From Streptomyces sp. NBC_00704 (GTDB taxonomy: Bacteria; Actinomycetota; Actinomycetes; Streptomycetales; Streptomycetaceae), in assembly GCF_036226605.1 (NCBI RefSeq), contig NZ_CP109000.1:6134501-6198500 (forward strand): DNA of 64,000 nucleotides, written 5' to 3'. The notes beneath the pieces are model-generated. The model made no database searches. It was given only the letters and a program-made list of their open reading frames with translations, and was not told the origin of the DNA. The first letter of the stretch is position 1, and every line of letters begins with the position of its first letter. This document shows positions 16,765-25,685 of this stretch, piece after piece. Both the position numbers and the translations under genes were made by a program.

Positions 16765-18114
16765 ATGCCCATGGGTCACACGGCCACAGCCCAGGCAGGC
16801 TCCGGGGGCCTGACAGCGACCGAGCACCGCCTGGCCAACGGGCTGCGCGTGGTGCTGTCGGAGGACCATCTGACCCCCGTCGCGGCGGTGTGCCTCTGGT
16901 ACGACGTCGGCTCACGCCACGAAGTCAAGGGGCGTACCGGCCTTGCTCACCTTTTCGAGCACCTGATGTTCCAGGGATCCGGGCAGGTCAAGGGCAACGG
17001 GCACTTCGAACTGGTCCAGGGCGCGGGCGGGTCCCTCAACGGGACCACCAGCTTCGAGCGCACCAACTACTTCGAGACCATGCCCGCCCACCAGCTGGAG
17101 CTCGCCCTCTGGCTGGAGGCGGACCGGATGGGCTCCCTGCTCACCGCGCTCGACGACGAGTCGATGGAGAACCAGCGCGACGTCGTCAAGAACGAGCGCC
17201 GCCAGCGGTACGACAACGTCCCCTACGGCACGGCCTTCGAGAAGCTGACCGCTCTCGCCTACCCGGAGGGCCACCCGTACCACCACACGCCGATCGGCTC
17301 GATGGCCGACCTGGACGCGGCGACGCTGGAGGACGCGCGTGCGTTCTTCCGCACGTACTACGCGCCCAACAACGCGGTGCTCTCCGTGGTGGGCGACATC
17401 GACCCGGAGCAGACCCTCGCGTGGGTCGAGAAGTACTTCGGCTCCATCCCCGGCCACGACGGCAAGCCCGCCCCCCGCGACGGCGGCCTGCCCGACGTCA
17501 TCGGCGAGCAGCTCCGCGAGGTCCTCGAGGAGGAGGTGCCCGCCCGCGCCCTGATGGCCGCCTACCGGCTGCCGGAGGACGGCACGCGCGCGTGCGACGC
17601 CGCGGACCTGGCGCTCACGGTGCTCGGCGGCGGCGAGTCGTCCCGCCTCTACAACCGGCTCGTGCGCCGCGACCGCACGGCGGTGGCGGCCGGCTTCGGC
17701 CTGCTGCGCCTCGCCGGCGCCCCCTCGCTGGGCTGGCTGGACGTGAAGACGTCCGGCGACGTCGAGGTGCCCGTCATCGAGACCGCCATCGACGAGGAGC
17801 TCGCCCGGTTCGCCGAGGAGGGCCCCACGGCGGAGGAAATGGAGCGCGCGCAGGCCCAGTTGGAGCGCGAGTGGCTCGACCGTCTCGGCACGGTCGCCGG
17901 GCGCGCCGACGAACTGTGCCGCTTCGCGGTCCTGTTCGGCGATCCGCAGCTCGCCCTCACCGCCGTCCAGCGGGTGCTGGACGTGACGCCCGAGGAGGTG
18001 CGGGAGGTCGCCAAGGCCCGTCTGCGCCCCGACAACCGCGCGGTGCTCGTCTACGAGCCGACCGCCGCCGAAGCCCCCGCCGACCAGGACGAGAACGAGG
18101 AGGCGGCCCGGTGA
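16765..18114 (+). CDS. M16 family zinc peptidase, catalytic member of a pair
   Basis: A 449-residue pitrilysin/processing-peptidase-like protein. The inverted zinc motif HLFEH (in GRTGLAHLFEHLMFQGSG) is near residue 55, with the downstream Glu in the region SMENQRDVVKNERRQRYDN. The second half has the Peptidase_M16_C domain with RLYNRLVRRDRT. ATG 16765 has GGAAGGGAC upstream; an ATG two codons on is possible. The stop overlaps the GTG of the second M16 gene (GTGA), so both are translated together, as in family members that work as heterodimers. Confidence 0.93.
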   Translation: MPMGHTATAQAGSGGLTATEHRLANGLRVVLSEDHLTPVAAVCLWYDVGSRHEVKGRTGLAHLFEHLMFQGSGQVKGNGHFELVQGAGGSLNGTTSFERTNYFETMPAHQLELALWLEADRMGSLLTALDDESMENQRDVVKNERRQRYDNVPYGTAFEKLTALAYPEGHPYHHTPIGSMADLDAATLEDARAFFRTYYAPNNAVLSVVGDIDPEQTLAWVEKYFGSIPGHDGKPAPRDGGLPDVIGEQLREVLEEEVPARALMAAYRLPEDGTRACDAADLALTVLGGGESSRLYNRLVRRDRTAVAAGFGLLRLAGAPSLGWLDVKTSGDVEVPVIETAIDEELARFAEEGPTAEEMERAQAQLEREWLDRLGTVAGRADELCRFAVLFGDPQLALTAVQRVLDVTPEEVREVAKARLRPDNRAVLVYEPTAAEAPADQDENEEAAR

Positions 18115-19499
18115 CCGAGCTCGCCACGATGGACTTCCACCCCCAGCCCCGGGCGGGCGAGGCCAAGCCGTGGGCGTTCCCCGCGCCCGAGCGCGGCACG
18201 CTGGACAACGGTCTGACCGTGCTGCACTGCCACCGCCCCGGCCAGCAGGTCGTCGCCGTCGAGGTCATCCTCGACGCGCCCCTGGACGCCGAGCCGGCCG
18301 GTCTCGACGGCGTCGCCACGATCATGGCGCGCGCCTTCTCCGAGGGCACCGACAAGCACTCCGCCGAGGAGTTCGCCGCCGAACTGGAGCGCTGCGGAGC
18401 CACTCTGGACGCGCACGCCGACCATCCCGGCGTCCGCCTCAGCCTCGAGGTGCCGGCCTCGCGGCTGGCCAAGGGCCTGGGCCTGCTCGCCGACGCGCTG
18501 CGCGCCCCCGCGTTCGCCGACAGCGAGGTGGAGCGTCTCGTCCGCAACCGCCTGGACGAGATCCCGCACGAGCTGGCCAACCCCGCCCGGCGCGCCGCCA
18601 AGGAGCTCTCCAAGGAGCTGTTCCCGGCCACCGCGCGCATGTCGCGCCCGCGCCAGGGCAGCGCGGAGACGGTCGAGAAGATCGACTCCGCCGCCGTGCG
18701 CGCCTTCTACGACCGGCACGTCCGCCCGGCGACGGCCACCGCCGTGATCGTGGGCGATCTGACCGGCGTCGGCCTGGCGGAGCTCCTGGGCGACACCCTG
18801 GGCGCCTGGACGGGCTCTACGGCCGAGCCGCGGCCGGTGCCGCCGGTGACCGCCGACGACAGGGGCAGGGTCGTCATCGTGGACCGCCCCGGCGCCGTCC
18901 AGACGCAGCTGCTGATCGGCCGGATCGGCGCGGACCGGCACGACCGCGTGTGGCCCGCCCAGGTGCTCGGCACGTACTGCCTCGGCGGCACGCTGACCTC
19001 CCGCCTGGACCGCGTCCTGCGCGAGGAGAAGGGCTACACGTACGGGGTCCGCGCCTTCGGGCAGGTCCTGCGCTCCGCGCCGGACGGCTCGGGCGCCGCG
19101 ATGCTCGCCATCAGCGGCTCCGTGGACACCCCCAACACCGGTCCCGCGCTGGACGACCTGTGGAAGGTGCTGCGCACCCTGGCCGCCGAGGGCCTGACCG
19201 ACGCGGAGCGGGACGTCGCCGTGCAGAACCTGGTCGGGGTGGCGCCGCTGAAGTTCGAGACCGCCGCGGCCGTGGCGGGCACGCTCGCCGACCAGGTGGA
19301 GCAGCACCTGCCCGACGACTTCCAGGCGACGCTGTACCGGCAGCTCGCCGCGACGGGCACGGTCGAGGCCACCGCGGCGGCCGTCAACGCCTTCCCGGTG
19401 GACCGGCTGGTGACGGTCCTGGTGGGCGACGCGGCGCAGATCCGGGAGCCGGTCGAGGCCCTCGGCATCGGTGAGGTGAAGGTCGTCTCCGCGGAGTAG
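18111..19499 (+). CDS. M16 family peptidase homologue, non-catalytic partner
   Basis: 462 residues with the M16 fold, recognisable by VEKIDSAAVRAFYDRHVRPA and SRLDRVLREEKGYTYGVRAF. The HxxEH zinc motif is absent: the corresponding stretch reads GLDGVATIMARAFSEGT. The R/Y pair of the C-terminal domain (KGYTYG) is kept, which in two-subunit M16 peptidases comes from the non-zinc subunit. It therefore probably completes the active site of the upstream protein. It starts at GTG 18111 inside the preceding stop. Confidence 0.92.
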   Translation: MTELATMDFHPQPRAGEAKPWAFPAPERGTLDNGLTVLHCHRPGQQVVAVEVILDAPLDAEPAGLDGVATIMARAFSEGTDKHSAEEFAAELERCGATLDAHADHPGVRLSLEVPASRLAKGLGLLADALRAPAFADSEVERLVRNRLDEIPHELANPARRAAKELSKELFPATARMSRPRQGSAETVEKIDSAAVRAFYDRHVRPATATAVIVGDLTGVGLAELLGDTLGAWTGSTAEPRPVPPVTADDRGRVVIVDRPGAVQTQLLIGRIGADRHDRVWPAQVLGTYCLGGTLTSRLDRVLREEKGYTYGVRAFGQVLRSAPDGSGAAMLAISGSVDTPNTGPALDDLWKVLRTLAAEGLTDAERDVAVQNLVGVAPLKFETAAAVAGTLADQVEQHLPDDFQATLYRQLAATGTVEATAAAVNAFPVDRLVTVLVGDAAQIREPVEALGIGEVKVVSAE

Positions 19500-19514
19500 C
19501 GCGGTGACGGCACG

Positions 19515-19558
19515 CGCGTGGGGCCCCGGTCGACGTGAGCGTCACCGGGGCCCTCGCG
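19515..19558 (+). terminator. Hairpin terminator after the M16 pair
   Basis: GGGCCCCGGT (19521-19530) pairs perfectly with ACCGGGGCCC (19544-19553), with extra imperfect pairing outside. It lies 22 bp after the stop and before the riboswitch of the next gene. Confidence 0.75.
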
Positions 19559-19719
19559 TGAGGGAATTGAGACCCTCATGTGCCCGAATTGGGGTGGAGT
19601 CGCCGGTCTGTGCTGTGGGATGCGCTACAAAACCCGTGATTCGTTTGAGGATTGAAACCCGCGCCGCTTAGCGTCATCCGGGCTGTTCGTCAGGCACCGC
19701 GCCGCATCCGTGGCACCGG

Positions 19720-19885
19720 ACAGCCATCGCCGAGTCCCCGCATGGCGCGAGCCAGGGGAGCCGGGGACCCACTTGTGAAGTCCCTGGGGTGAATCGGACG
19801 CCCGCGCGAACGCGAGGGGGTCCGTAGGAGACCTTCCTGCTCCGAACCCGTCAGCTAACCCGGTAGGCGAGAGGGAAGGAAAGGA
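19720..19885 (+). promoter_or_regulatory. ydaO/yuaA-type cyclic di-AMP riboswitch
   Basis: The leader of the M23 peptidase gene carries the conserved blocks of this class: GCCAGGGGAGCCGGGGACCC (19751-19770), then CTGGGGTGAATC near 19783-19795, GTAGGAGACCTTCCTGCTCC near 19823-19843, and AACCCGTCAGCTAACCCGGT followed by AGGCGAGAGGGAAGGA to 19880. In Streptomyces this class commonly precedes genes for cell-wall peptidases and is an OFF switch when c-di-AMP is high. The element ends about 15 bp before the ATG. Confidence 0.9.
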
Positions 19886-19898
19886 CACCGCTGACTTC

Positions 19899-20642
19899 AT
19901 GGCGTTCACCTGCGCCACCGGGAAGCATCGTCGGCCCAGCCGGATGCAGCGCACCACCGTCCGCGCGGCGGGCGTCGCGGCGCTCACCACCACCGGTGTG
20001 ATGGCCACCGTCGCCTCGGCCCCGGCCTTCGCCGCCGAGCCCACCCCCGAGCAGACCGGGCTGATCCCCGTCGTCACCGCCGGCGAGTCCGTCGTCGAGC
20101 AGATCGACGACCAGGTCGCCGTCCAGAAGCGGGCCGCCTTCGAGGAGGCCGCCCGGCAGGCCGCCGCCAAGAAGGCCGTGGAGGAGCGCGAGGCACGCGT
20201 GCGTGCCGCCCGCGAGGCCGAGCGCAAGCGCCTGAACACCTTCGTGATGCCGATCGCCGGCTCCTACGTCTCCACCGGCTACCAGGCCAGCAGCTCGCTG
20301 TGGTCCTCCGGCAGCCACACGGGCATCGACTTCCACGCCGCCAACGGCACGACCGTGCACGCGGTCGGCTCCGGCACCGTGGTCGAGGCCGGCTGGGGCG
20401 GGGCCTACGGCAACCAGGTCGTCATCCGGATGCACGACGGGACGTACACCCAGTACGGTCACCTGTCGTCCATCGAGGTGTCGGTGGGGCAGCAGGTCAC
20501 CCCGGGGCAGCGCATCGGTTTCTCCGGCGACACCGGCAACGTCACCGGCCCGCATCTGCACTTCGAGGCCCGCACCACCCCGGAGTACGGCTCCGACATG
20601 GACCCGGTCGCCTATCTCCGCAACCACGGCGTGAACGTCTGA
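19899..20642 (+). CDS. Secreted M23 family peptidoglycan peptidase
   Basis: A 247-residue LytM-type zinc endopeptidase acting on cell-wall cross-bridges. A signal peptide spans about residues 1-48 (a long n-region, then GVAALTTTGVMATVASAPAF ending AFA|AEP). A charged coiled-coil linker is rich in EEAARQ/KKAVEEREAR. The M23 domain runs from about 115, with zinc ligands in HTGIDFHA and HLHFEA plus GHLSS. The riboswitch in its leader ties synthesis to c-di-AMP, a signal for turgor and potassium balance. A strong hairpin follows the stop. Confidence 0.93.
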   Translation: MAFTCATGKHRRPSRMQRTTVRAAGVAALTTTGVMATVASAPAFAAEPTPEQTGLIPVVTAGESVVEQIDDQVAVQKRAAFEEAARQAAAKKAVEEREARVRAAREAERKRLNTFVMPIAGSYVSTGYQASSSLWSSGSHTGIDFHAANGTTVHAVGSGTVVEAGWGGAYGNQVVIRMHDGTYTQYGHLSSIEVSVGQQVTPGQRIGFSGDTGNVTGPHLHFEARTTPEYGSDMDPVAYLRNHGVNV

Positions 20643-20668
20643 CACGACGCACGACGGCAGATCGTCGA

Positions 20669-20690
20669 GCCCCGGCCCTTCGGCCGGGGC
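20669..20690 (+). terminator. Intrinsic terminator after the M23 peptidase gene
   Basis: GCCCCGGCC (20669-20677) and GGCCGGGGC (20682-20690) form a perfect 9-bp stem with a CTTC loop, followed by TTT. Confidence 0.85.
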
Positions 20691-20830
20691 TTTGCCGTTT
20701 CCCGGGGCGCTCCGTCCAAAAAATATTCATGGATTACGGCCCGCCGTCGGAAATTCCCGTCCGCTGCAATAGAGTCGATGAAAGCGCGCCGCTCGTCGGC
20801 GTTTCACGGGGATTAAGGCGGAGGTCCGTC

Positions 20831-21526
20831 ATGCGTATTCCGGCGCACTCGGTGTGCACGGCCGTCCGGGACGACATCGTCGCGGGCGTCTACGAGCGCG
20901 GCAGCCGCCTCACCGAGGAACTCCTCGCCCGCCGCTACGGGGTCTCCCGCGTCCCCGTCCGCGAGGCGCTGCGCACGCTGGAGGCCGAGGGCTTCGTGGT
21001 CACGCGGCGGCACGCGGGCGCGTGCGTCGCGGAGCCGACCGAGCAGGAGGCCGGAGACCTGCTGGAGATGCGCATGCTGCTGGAGCCGCTCGGCGCCTGC
21101 CGGGCCGCGGAACGGCGCACCGAGGCCCATCTGAAGGTGCTGCGCGGACTCGTCCGGCTGGGCCAGGAGCGGGCCAGGAGGGGCAGCAGCGACGACCTGC
21201 GCTCCTTGGGCGGCTGGTTCCACGAGACGCTCGCCCAGTCCTGCGGCAGCCCCGCCCTGACGTCGATGCTCACCCAGCTGCGCCACAAGATCGCCTGGAT
21301 GTACACGGTGGACGCCCCGGCCGATCCGGTGGAGTCCTGGGCGGAGCACGGCGCGATCGTGGACGCGGTGACGCGCGGGGACGGGGAGCGCGCGCGGGCG
21401 ATCACGGCGCTGCACACCGAGCGGTCGACGCCGGCGCACCGACTGCGCTTTCCCGGCGGCCCGGGGCGCGCCGACCGTGTGAGGACCTCGCAACATCCCG
21501 TAAACACGTCGGGAATTCGGAATTAA
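20831..21526 (+). CDS. GntR family transcriptional regulator, FadR/FCD type
   Basis: 231 residues. A winged helix-turn-helix occupies the first about 70 (LTEELLARRYGVSRVPVREA, then LRTLEAEGFV). An all-helical FCD ligand domain follows from about 80 to 200 (DLLEMRMLLEPLGACRAAER). ATG 20831 has GGAGG at 20820-20824. The effector is unknown; FCD domains bind small acids with a metal. It is convergent with the HPr gene, and its own targets cannot be named from the sequence. Confidence 0.88.
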   Translation: MRIPAHSVCTAVRDDIVAGVYERGSRLTEELLARRYGVSRVPVREALRTLEAEGFVVTRRHAGACVAEPTEQEAGDLLEMRMLLEPLGACRAAERRTEAHLKVLRGLVRLGQERARRGSSDDLRSLGGWFHETLAQSCGSPALTSMLTQLRHKIAWMYTVDAPADPVESWAEHGAIVDAVTRGDGERARAITALHTERSTPAHRLRFPGGPGRADRVRTSQHPVNTSGIRN

Positions 21527-21616
21527 CGCGGAGGCCGTATACAAAGAGGGGGATAATTCTCGGGGGTTGTTCTTCCCTGCCCGTGAACGGAATTGTCGTC
21601 CGTGAACGGGAAATGC

Positions 21617-21651
21617 GAAGGGCCCGCCCGATGATTTCGGACGGGCCCTTC
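21617..21651. terminator. Bidirectional hairpin between the gntR-type and HPr genes
   Basis: GAAGGGCCCG (21617-21626) pairs with CGGGCCCTTC (21642-21651) around GATGATTTCGG. It serves convergent genes on both strands. Confidence 0.8.
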
Positions 21652-21669
21652 GCCGAAAAGGCGACGTGC

Positions 21670-21951
21670 TCAGACGGTCTCGGGGAGTTCCTCGAGGCCC
21701 TCGGCGACCAGCTTGGCCAGCCGGTCGAGGGCGGCGTCCGCGCCCTCGGCGTCGGAGGCGAGGACGATCTCCTCGCCGCCCTGGGCGCCCAGGCCGAGGA
21801 CGGCCAGCATGGAGGCCGCGTTGACGGGGTTGCCGTCGGCCTTGGCGATCGTCACGGGGATGCCTGCGGCCGTGGCGGCCCGGACGAAGATGGAAGCGGG
21901 GCGGGCGTGGAGGCCCTCGGCCCAGCCGACGTTGACGCGGCGCTCAGCCAT
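21670..21951 (-). CDS. ptsH: Phosphocarrier protein HPr
   Basis: A 93-residue general phosphotransferase-system carrier. It receives phosphate from enzyme I on His15 (GLHARPAS) and passes it to sugar-specific EIIA proteins. The usual regulatory-serine region is present as NAASMLAVLGLGAQGGE, with Ser47. Length and motif spacing match the family. No other PTS gene lies alongside, as usual for Streptomyces ptsH. A convergent terminator follows the stop. Confidence 0.93.
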   Translation of the reverse strand: MAERRVNVGWAEGLHARPASIFVRAATAAGIPVTIAKADGNPVNAASMLAVLGLGAQGGEEIVLASDAEGADAALDRLAKLVAEGLEELPETV

Positions 21952-22114
21952 GTGATGCTGCCCTTCAGGTTCAGGTTGTCTAGACCAGTGTTCCATACGT
22001 GGCGCGTGTGAGGGAGAGCCAGGCTCGGCCTCACCCGCGGCGGTCGCCGGATCGCGGCCTCGATCCGCCGCCCGCCCCCACAGACTGCCTCGCGCCGTTG
22101 TCGTACGCGAGCCG

Positions 22115-22127
22115 TACTCTGGGGCCC
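22115..22127 (+). promoter_or_regulatory. Leaderless-type promoter, Pat-like acetyltransferase gene
   Basis: TACTCT (22115-22120) lies exactly seven bases before the ATG at 22128, which places the predicted transcription start at the initiation codon. Confidence 0.6.
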
Positions 22128-24941
22128 ATGCAGAGCGCGTCGGACCGGCCCGAGTACCCCGCCCACTGGGAGGCCGACGTGGTGCTGCGCGACGGCGGCA
22201 CCGCACGCATCCGCCCCATCACCGCCGACGACGCCGAGCGCCTGGTCAGCTTCTACGAGCAGGTGTCGGACGAGTCGAAGTACTACCGCTTCTTCGCGCC
22301 CTACCCGCGGCTGTCCGCCAAGGACGTCCACCGCTTCACGCACCACGACTTCGTGGACCGGGTGGGGCTCGCGGCCACCGTGGGCGGCGAGTTCATCGCC
22401 ACCGTGCGCTACGACCGCATCGGGCCGGACGGCATGGCCGCCACCTCGCCCGCCGACGAGGCCGAGGTCGCCTTCCTCGTGCAGGACGCCCACCAGGGCC
22501 GCGGCGTCGCCTCGGCGCTCCTCGAACACATCGCCGCCGTCGCGCGCGAGCGCGCCATCCGCCGCTTCGCCGCCGAGGTGCTCCCCGCCAACACCAAGAT
22601 GATCAAGGTGTTCACCGACGCCGGCTACACCCAGAAACGCAGCTTCGAGGACGGCGTCGTCCACCTGGAGTTCGACCTCGAACCCACCGAACGCTCCCTC
22701 GCGGTGCAGCGCGCGCGGGAGCAGCGCGCCGAGGCGCACTCCGTGGGACGGCTGCTGGCGCCGGGCTCCGTCGCCGTCGTCGGCGTCGGCCGCGCCCCGG
22801 GCGGCGTCGGCCGCAGCGTCCTCGGCAACCTCCGCGAGGCCGGCTTCACGGGCCGCCTGTACGCCGTGAACAAGGCGTTCCCGGACGGCATCGAGGAGGT
22901 CGACGGCGTGCCCGCCCACCGCTCGGTGCGGGAGGTGGCGGAGCCGGTCGACCTCGCGGTCGTCGCCGTCCCCGCCGAGCACGTGCCCGAGGCCGTCGCC
23001 GAATGCGGCGAGCACGGGGTGCAGGGACTCGTCGTCCTCTCCGCCGGCTACGCCGAGAGCGGCCCCGACGGCCGCGAGCGCCAGCGCCGGCTCGTGCGCC
23101 AGGCACGCGCGTACGGCATGCGGATCATCGGGCCCAACGCCTTCGGCGTCATCAACACCTCGCCGCGGGTGCGCCTGAACGCCTCCCTCGCCCCGGAGAT
23201 GCCCAGGGCCGGGCGGATCGGCCTGTTCGCCCAGTCGGGCGCCATCGGCATCGCCCTGCTGTCCCGCCTGCACCGGCGCGGCGGAGGCGTCACCGGCGTC
23301 ACCGGCGTCTCCACCTTCGTCTCCTCCGGCAACCGCGCGGACGTCTCCGGCAACGACGTCCTGCAGTACTGGTACGACGACCCCGACACCGACGTCGCCC
23401 TCATGTACCTGGAGTCCATCGGCAACCCCCGCAAGTTCACCCGCCTCGCGCGGCGCACGGCGGCGGCCAAGCCCCTCGTCGTCGTCCAGGGCGCCGGTTC
23501 GGCCCCGCAGGGCCACGCCGTGCGGGCCACCCGGCTGCCGCACGCGACCGTGTCGGCGCTGTTGCGGCAGGCGGGCGTGATCCGCGTGGACACCATCACC
23601 GAACTGGTCGACGCCGGCCTGCTGCTGGCCCGCCAGCCGCTGCCGCCGGGCCCGAGGGTCGCGATCCTCGGCAACTCCGAGTCCCTCGGGCTGCTCACCC
23701 ACGACGCGTGCCTCTCCGAGGGGCTGCGCCCACTGCCGCCGTCGGACCTGACGACCGAGGCCTCGGCGGAGGACTTCCACGCGGCACTGGCGCGGGCCCT
23801 GGCCGACGAGACGTGCGACGCCGTGGTGGTGACGGCGATCCCGGCGATCGGCGAACGCTCGCCCGGGGACGCGGAACTCGCGCAGGCGCTGCGCTCGGCC
23901 GCCGCGGCGGCCCCCGCCAAGCCGGTCCTCGTCGTGCACGTCGAAATCGGCGGCCTCGCGGCGGCTCTGTCCGCCGCCGCGAGCACCGCACCCCGCGCGG
24001 AAGGCGCCGCACGCGCGCGTGCGGCGGCCGAGAGCGCCACCGAGCCCCAGCCGGCCGCCGTCGAGGCGCCCGAGGGAGCCCGCCTCATCCCCGCCTACCC
24101 CGCGGCCGAACGCGCCGTCCGCGCCCTCGCCGAGGCGGTGAGGTACGCCCAGTGGCGACGCGAGGCGGCCGACCCCGGCAAGGTCCCCGAGTACGACGAC
24201 ATCGACGAGAAGGGCGCCGCCCGGCTGATCGACGGGCTCCTCGCGCGCGGACAGGGGCTCACCCTCGGCGCCGAGGAGACCTGCGAGCTGCTCGGCCGCT
24301 ACGGCGTCCGCACCCGCCGGGCGATCCCCGCCCCCACCCCCGACGAGGCCGCGCGGGCCGCGCGCGACCTCGGCTACCCCGTCGCCCTCAAGGCCACCGC
24401 CCCGCACCTGCGCCACCGCGCCGACCTGGGCGGCGTACGCCTCGACCTGGCCGACGAGGACCAACTGCGCAGGGCCTACGCCGAATTGACCGAACTCTTC
24501 GGCAAGCCGCAGGAACTCCGCCCGGTCGTCCAGGCGATGGCCCCGCGCGGCGTCGACACCGTCGTGCGCGCGGTCATCGACCCGGCGGCGGGAGCGGTGC
24601 TGTCCTTCGGCCTCGCGGGGGCCGCCTCGCAGCTCCTCGGGGACATGGCGCACCGGCTGGTCCCCGTCACCGACCGCGACGCCACGTCGCTGGTCCGCTC
24701 CATCCGCACGGCCCCGCTCCTGTTCGGCTGGCGCGGCTCGACGCCCGTCGACACCCCGGCCCTGGAAGAGCTCCTGCTGCGCGTCTCGCGGCTCGTCGAC
24801 GACCACCCCGAGGTCGTCGCCGTCACCCTGGAACCCGTCGTCGTCGCACCCCACGGAGTCAGCGTCCTCGGCGCGTCGGTCCGCCTCGCGCCCCCGCCCG
24901 CGCGCGACGACCTCGGCCCGAGGACCCTGCCGGCGTACTGA
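22128..24941 (+). CDS. Pat-type protein lysine acetyltransferase (GNAT + NDP-forming acyl-CoA synthetase-like)
   Basis: 937 residues. The GNAT domain comes first (about 15-190; acetyl-CoA loop EVAFLVQDAHQGRGVASALL). A CoA-binding Rossmann domain follows (about 205-330, SVAVVGVGRAPGGVGRSVLG), then succinyl-CoA ligase-like domains (IGLFAQSGAIGIALLSRL), and a C-terminal ATP-grasp domain (LLGRYGVRTRRAIPAPTPDE). E. coli PatZ has GNAT last; this reversed order matches the Streptomyces lividans PatA arrangement, where the enzyme acetylates and inactivates acyl-CoA synthetases. Catalytic competence of the ligase part is doubtful in this family. It is transcribed divergently from ptsH. Confidence 0.9.
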   Translation: MQSASDRPEYPAHWEADVVLRDGGTARIRPITADDAERLVSFYEQVSDESKYYRFFAPYPRLSAKDVHRFTHHDFVDRVGLAATVGGEFIATVRYDRIGPDGMAATSPADEAEVAFLVQDAHQGRGVASALLEHIAAVARERAIRRFAAEVLPANTKMIKVFTDAGYTQKRSFEDGVVHLEFDLEPTERSLAVQRAREQRAEAHSVGRLLAPGSVAVVGVGRAPGGVGRSVLGNLREAGFTGRLYAVNKAFPDGIEEVDGVPAHRSVREVAEPVDLAVVAVPAEHVPEAVAECGEHGVQGLVVLSAGYAESGPDGRERQRRLVRQARAYGMRIIGPNAFGVINTSPRVRLNASLAPEMPRAGRIGLFAQSGAIGIALLSRLHRRGGGVTGVTGVSTFVSSGNRADVSGNDVLQYWYDDPDTDVALMYLESIGNPRKFTRLARRTAAAKPLVVVQGAGSAPQGHAVRATRLPHATVSALLRQAGVIRVDTITELVDAGLLLARQPLPPGPRVAILGNSESLGLLTHDACLSEGLRPLPPSDLTTEASAEDFHAALARALADETCDAVVVTAIPAIGERSPGDAELAQALRSAAAAAPAKPVLVVHVEIGGLAAALSAAASTAPRAEGAARARAAAESATEPQPAAVEAPEGARLIPAYPAAERAVRALAEAVRYAQWRREAADPGKVPEYDDIDEKGAARLIDGLLARGQGLTLGAEETCELLGRYGVRTRRAIPAPTPDEAARAARDLGYPVALKATAPHLRHRADLGGVRLDLADEDQLRRAYAELTELFGKPQELRPVVQAMAPRGVDTVVRAVIDPAAGAVLSFGLAGAASQLLGDMAHRLVPVTDRDATSLVRSIRTAPLLFGWRGSTPVDTPALEELLLRVSRLVDDHPEVVAVTLEPVVVAPHGVSVLGASVRLAPPPARDDLGPRTLPAY

Positions 24942-25084
24942 GCCGACCGACGACACGGCACTCGCCCGGACGCGGTCCGCGCCCCCGGCCGCCGCGACGC
25001 CGAACGGGCGGCCGCGCACGCCCCGGGCCCGCCGGAGCCCGCCGGAGCCCGCCCGAGCGGTGCCCCGCAGTCAGTGGGTCCCCG

Positions 25085-25097
25085 TAGGATGGAGGGC
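25085..25097 (+). promoter_or_regulatory. Leaderless-type promoter, DUF5998-like gene
   Basis: TAGGAT (25085-25090) is followed by seven bases and the ATG at 25098. GGAGGG inside the spacer is too close to serve as a ribosome site. Confidence 0.6.
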
Positions 25098-25685
25098 ATG
25101 GCCAAGACCAGTACGACGACCCAGGGGCTGCGCGCGGCGATCGAGCGCAGCGGCTACTACCCGGCCCTCGTGGCCGAGGCGGTGGAGGCCGCCCTGGGCG
25201 GCGAGCCGATCCGGTCGTTCCTGGTCCACCAGGAGACCACGTTCGACCAGAACGAGGTGCGCCGGCACGTGACCGTGCTGGTGCTCACCGGCAACCGGTT
25301 CATCGTCAGCCACACCGACGAGCAGGCCGCCGACAGCACCTCCCCGACGCCGTACGCCACGACGTCCACGGAGTCGGTCAAGCTCGGCAGGATCTCCTCG
25401 GTCGTGCTCAGCCGGGTGGTCGCCAACCCGGAGTCGTACACGCCGGGCGCACTGCCCCGCGAGGTCGTGCTCACCATCGGCTGGGGCGCCGTCTCCCGCA
25501 TCGACCTGGAGCCCGCTGCCTGCGGCGACCCCAACTGCGACGCCGACCACGGCTACGCGGGCAGCTCGACGGCGGACGACCTCAGCCTGCGCGTGAGCGA
25601 GGCCGGGGACGGCCCGGAGACGGTGCGCCAGGCTCTCGCCTTCGCGCAGTCGCTCTCCGAAGCCACGGCGGACGTCACCCGCTGA
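25098..25685 (+). CDS. DUF5998-like conserved hypothetical protein
   Basis: A 195-residue soluble protein of unknown function, typical of Streptomyces and relatives. It starts MAKTSTTTQGLRAAIERSGY. The middle is beta-rich (FLVHQETTFDQNEVRRHVTV, then RISSVVLSRVVANPESY). Paired cysteines occur in ACGDPNCDADHGYAG. It ends one base into the next gene (TGATG at 25683-25687), so it is co-transcribed and probably coupled with the phosphodiesterase-like gene. Upstream in-frame ATGs at 25074 and 25089 were rejected because they overlap the promoter. Confidence 0.8.
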   Translation: MAKTSTTTQGLRAAIERSGYYPALVAEAVEAALGGEPIRSFLVHQETTFDQNEVRRHVTVLVLTGNRFIVSHTDEQAADSTSPTPYATTSTESVKLGRISSVVLSRVVANPESYTPGALPREVVLTIGWGAVSRIDLEPAACGDPNCDADHGYAGSSTADDLSLRVSEAGDGPETVRQALAFAQSLSEATADVTR

